Positions 44,154 to 51,964 of a DNA stretch of 64,000 bases are shown here, piece by piece. Source of the DNA: Alphaproteobacteria bacterium UBA7314 (GTDB taxonomy: Bacteria; Pseudomonadota; Alphaproteobacteria; MPNO01; UBA830); assembly GCA_002471575.1 (NCBI GenBank), contig DKQG01000012.1, positions 9,203-73,202 of the forward strand, in the 5' to 3' direction. A program made the translations under genes and the position numbers. The notes under the pieces are model-generated. The model was not told the origin of the DNA, made no database searches, and saw nothing but the letters and a program-made list of their open reading frames with translations. Each line of letters begins with the position of its first letter. Position 1 is the stretch's first letter.

Positions 44154-44972
44154 CTAAGGCAGACTGACGACTTCGTTGTTGGTGCGCGTCTTCTTGTCGA
44201 GGAACTTTTCCAGCGCCTCCTTGAAATAGGGATGCATGACCGATTCCCCGACATTTTGGATTTCGAACTCGGTTGCCTCCTCGATCGACCGTCGCCAGCC
44301 CATGTGGAAGCTTTCCTTGGCCATGCCCTGCAGATGGGTGGGGCCGGCGGCTAGGTCTCGGGCGATCTGCGCCGCGTTTTCCTTGAAATCGGCTTTGGAA
44401 TAGACCCGGTTGACGATCTGCCAGTCGAGCGCTTCTTCGGCGGACAGGGTCCGATTAGTGTACATCAGTTCCATCGCGCGGCGAAAGCCGACGATCTTGA
44501 CCAGCGAATAGCTGGTTGACGCGTCGTTGGCGAGGCCGATGGAGTGCCAAGCGCACAGGAAACGCGCGTCGTCGGTGCACACTGCCATGTCCGAACACAG
44601 CGTAATGCCCAAGCCCGAACCGGCCGCTGCGCCGTTCACGGCCGAGAAGACGGGCTTTTTGATCCGGACAATCATGTGGAAGACTTGGTGCCACCACATG
44701 GCCAGTTCGCGGAAATGCGACGAGATGCCTGTCTGGCCGTTGCTGACATCCGGGATTTCTTTCAGATTGAAGCCCGCGCAGAACGAATTCCCGGCCCCCG
44801 TGAACAAAACTGCGCCGACGGCGTCATCGGCTTCGGCATGAAACAGCGCATCCAGCGTTTCCTGGACGCCTCTCAGGTCCAGTGCGTTTCCGTATTGTGG
44901 CAGATTGAAAATAATCTTCGCAACGCCGTCTTCGACGACATAGATGATGCTGCTGTAATCGGAGTTTTCCAA
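44154..44972 (-). CDS. Enoyl-CoA hydratase/isomerase (crotonase) family protein
   Basis: A 272-residue crotonase. The oxyanion-hole segments are NSFCAGFNLKEI near residue 67 and AVNGAAAGSGLGITLCSDMA near 115. The usual catalytic glutamates of enoyl-CoA hydratase are not at their normal places (AWHSIGLANDASTSY), which suggests an isomerase, hydrolase or other crotonase reaction. The start is TTG at 44972, eight bases after GGGGGA. It belongs to the same-strand series luciferase-like, MarR, crotonase, dehalogenase-like, AEC. Confidence 0.87.
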   Translation of the reverse strand: MENSDYSSIIYVVEDGVAKIIFNLPQYGNALDLRGVQETLDALFHAEADDAVGAVLFTGAGNSFCAGFNLKEIPDVSNGQTGISSHFRELAMWWHQVFHMIVRIKKPVFSAVNGAAAGSGLGITLCSDMAVCTDDARFLCAWHSIGLANDASTSYSLVKIVGFRRAMELMYTNRTLSAEEALDWQIVNRVYSKADFKENAAQIARDLAAGPTHLQGMAKESFHMGWRRSIEEATEFEIQNVGESVMHPYFKEALEKFLDKKTRTNNEVVSLP

Positions 44973-45037
44973 TATCAGTTCCCCCTGCGCCTGATCGTAT
45001 CAGGTGGGGCTATGGGGGAACAAGGGATTCGCCCTGT

Positions 45038-45472
45038 CTAGTTAAGCTGTTCGGCCCGCTGAATGATCTTCTGAAGCGCGCGGACCAGGGCGTCCGTCTC
45101 GTCGCTGTCGATCGCGGACATAAGTTCGTTGTATCGCTTGTTGGCGGTCGGTGCGATCTTGTCGTACAGCTTCCTGCCCTTAGTTGTCAGCGCCAGCCGA
45201 TAGCGGCGACGGTCGTTCGGATCACGCTCGCGGGTGATGCAACCATTGTCAACCAACCGTTGTATCGCGCGGTTTACCATCATTTTTTCCATAGCCCAGC
45301 TATTGGTGATCTCGGCGGCCGAAACACCCTTTTCCGAGGTCAGCGTCATCAGCACCCGCCATTCGGAAATCGTGATGCCGAATTTGGTCTCGATCTCGCC
45401 ATGAAAGGCGCGACCGATCCGGTTCGAAAGAACGTGAACTAGGGAAAGTGGTTTATCATCTGCGATCGTCAT
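45038..45472 (-). CDS. MarR-family transcriptional regulator
   Basis: A 144-residue winged-helix regulator. The DNA-recognition region is VSAAEITNSWAMEKMMVNRA, then IQRLVDNGCITRERDPNDRR, with the wing DPNDRRRYRLALTTKG. MarR proteins usually repress their own operon and release DNA on binding an aromatic ligand. It lies between the luciferase-like and crotonase genes. A six-base inverted repeat (45476-45495) directly precedes its ATG. It is not close to the two MarR paralogues at 55.6 and 62.9 kb. Confidence 0.91.
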   Translation of the reverse strand: MTIADDKPLSLVHVLSNRIGRAFHGEIETKFGITISEWRVLMTLTSEKGVSAAEITNSWAMEKMMVNRAIQRLVDNGCITRERDPNDRRRYRLALTTKGRKLYDKIAPTANKRYNELMSAIDSDETDALVRALQKIIQRAEQLN

Positions 45473-45475
45473 CCG

Positions 45476-45495
45476 AAGATTGTAGCAGAAATCTT
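45476..45495. promoter_or_regulatory. Small inverted repeat before marR
   Basis: AAGATT-N8-AATCTT, perfect six-base arms, between the luciferase-like stop and the marR ATG. Candidate autoregulatory site; it could be chance. Confidence 0.3.
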
Positions 45496-46600
45496 ATTCC
45501 GCGGCTTCCGATTGCCCTATCGCTGCATTGACGGCCGGCATGACCTTTTCGGCCATAAGCTCCATCGAGCGTTTGCCGAGCTCCTTGTCTTCCCAATCCT
45601 TGCCGGCATAGAGCAGGGTGCCGAAATCGCCGGTGACCTCGCGGAAAGCGAGAATCTGATCGACGACGCTGTTCACGTCGCCGGCAATGACCAGGTTGTC
45701 GACGATGAAGTCCAGATTAAGATTCTCGTCGGGGAAGTCGCGCTCCGGCTTGAAAACCTCGTGGCGATTTCCCTTCTTTAGTTTGGTGAAAAGCTGATTG
45801 TAATAGAACCGGTAGGGGCTCCGTTCGTTCGCCTTTCCGTAGTCGATGGCCGTCTTGTGATCGTCATGGACGAAGATCGACCGCGCTACGCGCCAGTCCG
45901 CGGTATTGGCATCGCGCCGGCCTTCCTCGCAGCCACGGACGTAGTTGGTCCAGTGGGTTTTGACCCATTTGTCGAGCAGGAAGTTGGCGGAGATCGGCAG
46001 GAAGCCCTTCTTGCCCATTTCGATCACGCCCTTCGAAAACGGCGCGACGACGGTGCAGATGATCGGCGGGTGTGGTCTCTGGTAGGGCTTCGCAATGGGC
46101 CCCAGGCCGATTTCCGGCATCAGGGTGTTCTCGGTAGAGATCTTCCAGTGCTTGCCTTCCAGATTGTATGGCGGTTCGCCTTGCCAAATATCAAGGATGT
46201 GGCTGATGGCTTCGGCAAACATCTCGTTGCGATCAATGCCACGGATGCCCAGCGCTTCAGCGTCCGATTCCAGCGCGCCTGGACTGATGCCGAAAATGAA
46301 ACGGCCTCTAAGCAGGTGATCCATCATGGCTGCCTGCGCGGCGGCCAGGACCGGGTGTGTATGCGACAGGTTCGTTGTCCCGGTGCCCAGCTTGATCTGT
46401 TTGGTGTCCGAAATCAGGCTCGCCTGAAACAGCATCGCGTTGGTGATGCTCTCGGCGGCGTCGGTCAGGTGTTCGCCGACATAGGCTTCGGAATACCCCA
46501 ACTTGTCGGCGAGGATGATGGCTTCGCGGTCTTCTTGCAGACATTGAGTGTAATTCCGGTCAAAACGGTGCACCGGCATGGTGAAAAATCCGATTTTCAT
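45494..46600 (-). CDS. LLM-class flavin-dependent oxidoreductase
   Basis: A 368-residue luciferase-like monooxygenase with a TIM-barrel pattern. MKIGFFTMPVHRF starts the first strand, GYSEAYVGEHLTDAAESITN holds the family His region, and FIFGISPGALESDAEALGI lies near residue 120. It uses reduced FMN from a separate reductase to oxygenate a substrate. It is first in the minus-strand series leading to the dehalogenase homologue. A seven-base inverted repeat about 40-65 bases upstream and a LysR remnant beyond it suggest former LysR control. Confidence 0.9.
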   Translation of the reverse strand: MKIGFFTMPVHRFDRNYTQCLQEDREAIILADKLGYSEAYVGEHLTDAAESITNAMLFQASLISDTKQIKLGTGTTNLSHTHPVLAAAQAAMMDHLLRGRFIFGISPGALESDAEALGIRGIDRNEMFAEAISHILDIWQGEPPYNLEGKHWKISTENTLMPEIGLGPIAKPYQRPHPPIICTVVAPFSKGVIEMGKKGFLPISANFLLDKWVKTHWTNYVRGCEEGRRDANTADWRVARSIFVHDDHKTAIDYGKANERSPYRFYYNQLFTKLKKGNRHEVFKPERDFPDENLNLDFIVDNLVIAGDVNSVVDQILAFREVTGDFGTLLYAGKDWEDKELGKRSMELMAEKVMPAVNAAIGQSEAAE

Positions 46601-46642
46601 CGTTCTGCTCCCGCTTTTGCGATGAATTTCCGTGTGTATTCC

Positions 46643-46666
46643 ATATTTAATTCATGACCTAAATAT
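46643..46666. promoter_or_regulatory. Inverted repeat between the LLM gene and the lysR remnant
   Basis: ATATTTA-N10-TAAATAT, perfect seven-base arms with the T-N11-A spacing style of LysR-type sites, in the divergent region. The cognate LysR may be the broken gene next to it. Confidence 0.45.
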
Positions 46667-46714
46667 GATTACACCCACGGCAGGTACATTAAATGTGAAT
46701 TGAAAGAATAAATA

Positions 46715-47037
46715 ATGCCGGTCTCGCCCTCCAGCGTCGAGATGAACGTGATCGTGTTCGCCGTCGATGCCGGTAGTTTCTCCGCCAACTCGGGAGAGGC
46801 GATCCGCAATATGGCTCTCGTAGGGGCACGGCTTTGCGCGGCTGGTAACAATCTTGGTCGGTCTTGATATTACGGCTGGCCCGTTGATCGAATTGCTGCC
46901 GGACTGGCCCGAGCCGAGGGAGAATACGGCCCATGCCGTATTTCCCAGCCGCCGTCTCGTCCCGCCAAGCACGTGGGCATTCGCTGGTTTTCTGGTCGAG
47001 AAATCACACCGGTCCCGCCGTGGAAAGTCGTCTAGCG
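46715..47037 (+). pseudogene. LysR-family regulator reduced to its two ends
   Basis: The frame from ATG 46715 reads EMNVIVFAVDAGSFSA, the opening of a LysR DNA-binding domain, and passes at once into NSGEAIRNMALVG, a segment normally near residue 225. About 200 residues are gone. Shortly after, the reading frame shifts and continues as HGFARLVTILVGLDITAGPL, then IELLPDW and HAVFPSRRLVPPSTWAFAGF, the C-terminal effector-domain end. An internal deletion plus a frameshift: a pseudogene. It diverges from the LLM gene, the usual position of a LysR regulator relative to its target. Confidence 0.78.
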
Positions 47038-48411
47038 ACGCTCCTTCTCTACTAGCCTGTCTACGAATTCGGTATAGGCGTTCATGTCGAACTTCCGATT
47101 CAACCCATTGGCGTTCATGTATCGGATCTTTCCGAAGACAGGGCGTTCGGTCCAGGCACGGTCGTGGAGGCCGTAACACCAAGCCACGTTGGCGTATGAA
47201 TTCGGGTCGCGACCGTCCAAGAAGTATTTATTGTTCAGCGCCAGAGTGGTTACGTATGCCTGCTGCGGCGTGGCCGACCACTCCAGAATTTTCTTCGCCC
47301 AGTACATACGCATGTAGTTATGCATGAACCCGGTATGCACCATTTCCCGCATGGCGTCGTTCCAGTGCGCATCGTGGGTGTTGCAGGCTTCGAGTTCCTC
47401 CGCCGAGTAAACATACTCGCGTTCGTCGCCTGCGTGTTGCTCCAGAGTTTTCCGCGCCCAATCGGGGAGGGCGTCGTAGGTGTCGAATTTCGGTTCGAAC
47501 GCGACGTAGTTCATCGACAGCTCCCTGCGGACGACCAGTTCTTCGATAAACGAGCCACGGTCGTCTGACGATCCTGCGTCGGCGTCATGTGCGGCCAGTA
47601 CCATGTCGACCGGCGAGATATGGCCAAAGTGAAGATAGGGGCTGAGGAAGGATGTCTGCGCTGCTGACGGTTCATTACGGGCGCCAGCATATCCGTCGAG
47701 AACCACATCCACGAAATGATCAAGCCGGCGCCGCGCTTCTATCTCTCCCCCCCTGAACCGTGTCGCCGGGCGGACCGACCAGTCGAGGTCGAGGGCTGCC
47801 AGCGCTGCCGCCGGATCGGAAACGTCGATGTCTCCCGCAAGGTCGATTCCGTCGGCGGAGGCCTCCGGCCTAGTCTCATCAAGCGGCACGAGATACTCGT
47901 CCCATACCCGTTGAATCTTTGGGCGGATTGTACGCGCAGCGTATTCCGATTTGCCAGATACAACGTCGACCGGAACGACCACCTCCGTTTCCACCTGCAC
48001 TACGGTACATCCCGCTTCTCTGGCAAGCCGCTTGCGCCAGCCGGTCTGTAACGGCATGTAGCTGCGGTCGCAGATCACCGCCGCTGCATCCTGAGCCATG
48101 CCGATAGCGACATCGACCGGCAGGCCCCTGCGGACGACGAACGCGATTCCACGTGTTTCCAGATTTTTCGCACAGTCGGATAGTCCTTCCAGCATAAACG
48201 CGTAATGCCGGGCGTTGGCCTCTGGATACCCGTCCATCAGCCCGAAACAAACTACGACGGGGAGGCCGTGCTTGTTCGCACCGCGGATCGCCATTTCGAG
48301 TGCCGCATTGCTCCTCGTGCGCTGGGCTTCTTGCATCCAGTACAAGACGTAAGAGCCGTTCTCTCGGCGATCTGCGCCGTTCAGTTTCCGGATGCGGGTG
48401 TTTTGAATCAC
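47032..48411 (-). CDS. Class II CPD photolyase
   Basis: A 459-residue FAD photolyase that splits cyclobutane pyrimidine dimers with blue light. The class II order is visible: YVLYWMQEAQRTRSNAALEM near residue 25, ELVVRRELSMNYVAFEP near 290, and the C-terminal HNYMRMYWAKKILEWSATPQ followed by LNNKYFLDGRDPNSYANVAW and FGKIRYMNANGLNRKFD. The start is GTG at 48411 with AGGAG seven bases upstream. It overlaps the convergent LysR remnant by a few bases. It suggests exposure to sunlight. Confidence 0.94.
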   Translation of the reverse strand: MIQNTRIRKLNGADRRENGSYVLYWMQEAQRTRSNAALEMAIRGANKHGLPVVVCFGLMDGYPEANARHYAFMLEGLSDCAKNLETRGIAFVVRRGLPVDVAIGMAQDAAAVICDRSYMPLQTGWRKRLAREAGCTVVQVETEVVVPVDVVSGKSEYAARTIRPKIQRVWDEYLVPLDETRPEASADGIDLAGDIDVSDPAAALAALDLDWSVRPATRFRGGEIEARRRLDHFVDVVLDGYAGARNEPSAAQTSFLSPYLHFGHISPVDMVLAAHDADAGSSDDRGSFIEELVVRRELSMNYVAFEPKFDTYDALPDWARKTLEQHAGDEREYVYSAEELEACNTHDAHWNDAMREMVHTGFMHNYMRMYWAKKILEWSATPQQAYVTTLALNNKYFLDGRDPNSYANVAWCYGLHDRAWTERPVFGKIRYMNANGLNRKFDMNAYTEFVDRLVEKERR

Positions 48412-48464
48412 TAAAATCTCCTACTGTCGTTTACGCTGGCTTGATGCCGATGGATTAGGAACGA

Positions 48465-49820
48465 TCACCCGACAGTCAGGATCGCCCTCAGTCCCGGACA
48501 ATTGTCTTCCAGCTTGACTTCGCCGTTATGGAGATTTGCGACCGCCTCGACGAGGCTTAGTCCGAGGCCGCTGCCCGGCGTGGAGCGTGCCGTCTCCAGC
48601 CGATGAAACCGAAGGAACACTTCTTCAAAGGCTTCTTCCGGGATCCCGGGTCCGGTATCGGACACCGTCACGGTCCGGTCGGCCGCATGCATGGTGACGC
48701 TGCCGCCTGGCGGCGCATATTTGACGGCGTTGTCAGCAAGGTTCCCAATGGCCTGGAACAACAGATCGCGATCGCCCTCGATGCCGGTTGTCTCGTCGCA
48801 ACGGAGAGAGAAGGAAAGATTCTTTTCTTCGGCAACGGGTTCATATAATTCCGCTACATCGCGCATTACTTCTCCAATATCGATCGTCGCGAAACTTTCC
48901 CGCCGCCCGCCGGCCTCTATTTGCGTAATTCGCAGTAGGGCATTGAAAACCGAGAGCAGTCCGTCGGCCTCGGCGATGGCGCGGTCGATCCGGGTCGTGC
49001 GTCCCGTTTTGCTCAGCCCGTTTTCGTCGAGGCTTTCGAGCGTCTGCCGGAGGCGGGAAAGGGGCGTCCGCAGATCGTGAGCGATATTGTCGGTGACGTG
49101 GCGCAGGCCTTCCATCAGCGACTGATTCCGGTCCAGCATTTCGTTCAACTGTATCGCCAGACGATCGAACTCGTCATCCGTGCCACGGGTCGGGATACGC
49201 CGGTCTAGCGCGCCGTCGGCGATTTCGCGGCTGGTTTGGTTGATGGCTTCTATCCGTCGCGTCGTACTACGGCTCATCGCGATTCCCCCGGCCAGTGCCA
49301 GAGCCAGAGTGATCGCGCTTCCCCAGATCACCGCTTTGATCGCCATGTCACGGGTGCGCACCAGTTCGCGGACCTCGCGCCCCACCAGCAGGTTTAGACC
49401 GCCCAGCAGAACGAACGGCCTCGCCCTAGCTAGATAAACTTCGTCGTCCGGCGCATCCCGATCCTGCAGTTCGAATTCGATCCACCCACTCGCGTCCGGG
49501 GCGACGGTCGGCCATTTGCTGAGGTTACCCACGAGCGGGCGGCGTAACGGATCGGTCAGCAGATAGACAGTGCGCCCGCCCGGGTCATTCCTCACACGTT
49601 CGGATATGATGGCGGCGACACCGGGGGTACCGCGTTGTTCGTATTGTTCGGCTAGGCCTTTGATGTCGGCTTCGATGATCGCGTCGACCTGGTCCGACAG
49701 AGTGCCCGCCGTTGCCCAATAAAGGAACCCAAGCAGCACGGCGGCGGAGCTGCCGAACAACAGGATATAAATCAGGGTGAGCCGGAACGAGGCGCTGCGC
49801 AGCAGCGGCGGCAGGGTCAT
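48465..49820 (-). CDS. Membrane sensor histidine kinase with HAMP domain
   Basis: A 451-residue kinase. Two hydrophobic segments near residues 12-34 and 163-182 flank a periplasmic domain of about 130 residues. HAMP follows (TTRRIEAINQTSREIADGAL), then the phospho-acceptor His in NIAHDLRTPLSRLRQ near 245. The ATPase N, G1 and G2 boxes are NLADNAVKYAP, DTGPGIPEEA and GSGLGLSL. It is coupled to the response-regulator gene (ATGA). The signal is unknown. Confidence 0.93.
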   Translation of the reverse strand: MTLPPLLRSASFRLTLIYILLFGSSAAVLLGFLYWATAGTLSDQVDAIIEADIKGLAEQYEQRGTPGVAAIISERVRNDPGGRTVYLLTDPLRRPLVGNLSKWPTVAPDASGWIEFELQDRDAPDDEVYLARARPFVLLGGLNLLVGREVRELVRTRDMAIKAVIWGSAITLALALAGGIAMSRSTTRRIEAINQTSREIADGALDRRIPTRGTDDEFDRLAIQLNEMLDRNQSLMEGLRHVTDNIAHDLRTPLSRLRQTLESLDENGLSKTGRTTRIDRAIAEADGLLSVFNALLRITQIEAGGRRESFATIDIGEVMRDVAELYEPVAEEKNLSFSLRCDETTGIEGDRDLLFQAIGNLADNAVKYAPPGGSVTMHAADRTVTVSDTGPGIPEEAFEEVFLRFHRLETARSTPGSGLGLSLVEAVANLHNGEVKLEDNCPGLRAILTVG

Positions 49821-50503
49821 GGTGGGGTGGTGCGGAGCGCATATCCGGCGCCGCGAACGGTCTGAATCAGCGGTGTATCGAACTCCTTGTCGATTTTCTG
49901 ACGGAGCCGGCTAACATGAACGTCGATAACGTTGGTTTGCGGGTCGAAGTGGTAATCCCACACATGTTCCAGCAGCATCGTCCGGGTGACAACGTTGCCG
50001 GCGTTGCGCATCAGATATTCCAGCAGCCGGAACTCACGTGGCTGCAGGTCGATCTCTCTGCCCGCGCGCGTAACGGTCCGCGCCAACAGGTCGATTTCTA
50101 GGTCGCTCACGGCCAGGATCGTTTCCGCGCTTCCGGTCGTGTTTGCGGATCTACGTGTCAGCGCTTCCAGGCGGGCGAGAAGTTCGGAGGCGGCAAACGG
50201 CTTGGTCAGGTAGTCGTCTCCGCCGGCTTTCAGGCCTTTCACCCTGTCGTCGACCTCCGACAAGGCGCTGAGCACGAGCGCGGGCGTGTAATTGTCGGAG
50301 GCGCGTAGGGTTCGGATTATGGTCAAGCCGTCGGGCGCCGGTAGCATCCGGTCGACCACCAGCACGTCATAATCTTCCGTGGTTGATAGAAACAGCCCGT
50401 CCTTCCCGGTAGCGGCATGGGTGGGATTGTGCCCGGATTCGCCCAGTGCCTTCACGATGTACGACGCGACATCGGCATCGTCTTCTATAACTAGTACGCG
50501 CAT
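49817..50503 (-). CDS. OmpR/PhoB-family response regulator
   Basis: A 228-residue two-domain regulator. The receiver has the acidic pocket in IEDDADV, the phosphorylated Asp51 in VVDRMLPAPDG and the lysine in LTKPFAA near 102. The C-terminal winged helix has LQPREFRLLEYLMRNAGNVV, then TNVIDVHVSRLRQKID. It precedes and overlaps the kinase gene, forming a two-component pair. Targets are not evident; the 450-base region upstream has no clear operator. Confidence 0.94.
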   Translation of the reverse strand: MRVLVIEDDADVASYIVKALGESGHNPTHAATGKDGLFLSTTEDYDVLVVDRMLPAPDGLTIIRTLRASDNYTPALVLSALSEVDDRVKGLKAGGDDYLTKPFAASELLARLEALTRRSANTTGSAETILAVSDLEIDLLARTVTRAGREIDLQPREFRLLEYLMRNAGNVVTRTMLLEHVWDYHFDPQTNVIDVHVSRLRQKIDKEFDTPLIQTVRGAGYALRTTPP

Positions 50504-50940
50504 TATCTATGCCTACGTATTACCTCGGAAGTTATGTAGGGGCGGTAGGCAGTCCGACGCAAATAAATCTTTCGTAATGTTCAGGCAACACTCAAATGGT
50601 GGCGAGAGTCCGTGTCGCCGCGGTCTATTGATAATGAGGAGATTCCGCATGCAACGTATGGTTGGCGACGAACTCGGGGTAGATCGTTGCGGCGATGCTA
50701 GTAAAGACGCGAAGCGCATATATATCGAAGCGCATATATATACAGCGTCGCCTGCAGCGATATGCGCGGGAAATAATCGAACGGCGTATAATGATCGAGA
50801 AAACGGTTGCTTATCGCACCAATTCCCTTGCCGGTCCCGACTGCTAGCACGGCGTTGACGCAGCCGATGACCGTAACCATCGTCGTAATCGCGATATCGA
50901 CACTGCCGCTGTCCCTAGCACTGTATGCAAGAAAACGTCG
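50504..50940. other. Intergenic region with small unassigned frames
   Basis: Between the response regulator and the EpmC-like gene I find no gene I can name. A plus-strand 69-codon frame at 50649-50858 (MQRMVGDELGVDRCGDASKD...) has GAGGAG eight bases upstream, but it runs through a tandem repeat and has no family resemblance. On the minus strand near 50830-50900 a piece reading MVTVIGCVNAVLAVGTGKGI is protein-like but truncated. Confidence 0.3.
50711..50742. repeat. Tandem 16-base direct repeat
   Basis: GAAGCGCATATATATC is followed directly by GAAGCGCATATATATA, 15 of 16 positions identical. A recent duplication in an otherwise unassigned spacer. Confidence 0.85.
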
Positions 50941-50946
50941 TATAAT
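50941..50946 (+). promoter_or_regulatory. TATAAT -10 element for a leaderless transcript
   Basis: A perfect TATAAT ends eight bases before the ATG at 50955, so transcription would begin at or within one or two bases of the start codon. No Shine-Dalgarno sequence is present. The -35 region (GCACTG) is poor. Confidence 0.5.
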
Positions 50947-50954
50947 AGGGAATC

Positions 50955-51665
50955 ATGAATTTGACCCCGATCGAACCCGATATCTTGCCGCTCGCCCTGA
51001 CAGCGGTTGCAGAACGTCTGGAGTCAGGTTCCGTGGCGGCAGCGGCATTCGCTCGGGTTGCCGCGATCGCCGACGAATTGCAGGTGCCGCAGGACACGCC
51101 GGATCACCGGCGTGCCGCCCGTGCACTTGTCGATCGGGCTGGGATGACTGCCATAGATGCTGTTCCCGCCACAGCGTTCAGCTGGGACGGCAGGGCAGTC
51201 CGCACGAGAAGCGAAGCCAGTGTCCTGATCCATGAGGTTGCTCACTGGCTGATCGCGCCACCCGATCGCCGGGCCTTACCGGATTTCGGACTCGGCGCCG
51301 GTCCGGAAACGGGGCGGATTGCCGAGGCGAACGCCGCCCGCTGCGTCGATAACGCTGTGAGGGAAAAAGAAGAGTTACTGGCGTCGCTACTCGGCATCCT
51401 GTTCGAAGCCGCACTCGGGCAGCCGGCAATTCACGCGTTTATCGAGCAAAACTGGCTGGAGGCATGGGACCGTCCTGCCGCGGCGGATCAGTTCGCTATG
51501 GCCGCGCAGGCACTATCCGACCGTGGTTTGATCGACGGCGATGGCCTGCCGGCCCTGCTTCAGGATGGTAAAGCCGCCACCGCCGCGATTTCGATCAGGA
51601 ATTCTGGCCAGGCCAGCGCCGATACCTCGACGATGGCAGAGGCCGGACCCTCGCTTGGGAAATAA
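50955..51665 (+). CDS. EpmC-like HExxH protein (elongation factor P hydroxylase-like)
   Basis: A 236-residue protein whose centre reads LIHEVAHWLIAPPDRRALPD followed by FGLG (His93, Glu94, His97). This resembles the IHEISHW...RR.LVDFGYW core of EpmC (YfcM), which hydroxylates lysylated elongation factor P. The later region (ARCVDNAVREKEELLASLLG) also fits. The assignment rests on this motif, so another metal-dependent role is possible. The gene seems leaderless. Its last 106 bases run antisense to the RidA gene, and its final 35 residues are low in family character. Confidence 0.55.
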   Translation: MNLTPIEPDILPLALTAVAERLESGSVAAAAFARVAAIADELQVPQDTPDHRRAARALVDRAGMTAIDAVPATAFSWDGRAVRTRSEASVLIHEVAHWLIAPPDRRALPDFGLGAGPETGRIAEANAARCVDNAVREKEELLASLLGILFEAALGQPAIHAFIEQNWLEAWDRPAAADQFAMAAQALSDRGLIDGDGLPALLQDGKAATAAISIRNSGQASADTSTMAEAGPSLGK

Positions 51666-51964
51666 CTCTCGCGGATATCCGAAACCGAATCAAAGGCCTC
51701 AATGTCGCAAACGTATACCGTGACCTGCGCGATATCGGCCATGGTGCCGCCATTGGCTGCGACGATGGCACGGATGTTTTCCAGCACCTGCGTGGTTTGG
51801 GCGCGGATGTCACCCTCGCCGACTAGCTTGCCATCTGCATCCAGCGCGACCTGTCCGGCAATGAAGAGCAGTGGCCCGATGTCGGTCCGGATGCTGTTGG
51901 AATAATGCGGTTTCATCGGCGAGGCGACCGATGCCGGGTTGGTGCCAACGGTCTTGTTGCTCAT
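51560..51964 (-). CDS. RidA-family protein
   Basis: A 134-residue YjgF/YER057c/UK114 protein. Typical parts are SNSIRTDIGPLLFIAGQVAL near residue 22, the QTTQVLENIRAIVAANGGTM helix region and the DVSKVTVYV-like AQVTVYVCDIEAFDSV. The usual catalytic arginine segment (AARSAV) near the end reads GPASAIVEVSAL, with no arginine, so imine deaminase activity of the classical kind is unlikely; related subgroups act in catabolic pathways. ATG 51964 overlaps the stop of the molybdopterin subunit gene (ATGA). Confidence 0.85.
   Translation of the reverse strand: MSNKTVGTNPASVASPMKPHYSNSIRTDIGPLLFIAGQVALDADGKLVGEGDIRAQTTQVLENIRAIVAANGGTMADIAQVTVYVCDIEAFDSVSDIRESYFPSEGPASAIVEVSALAWPEFLIEIAAVAALPS

Noticed and set aside
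46854..47327. A 157-codon plus-strand frame as an intact gene
   Set aside because: Only its first 60 or so residues match a LysR C-terminus; the rest is antisense to the photolyase gene. I report a lysR pseudogene instead.
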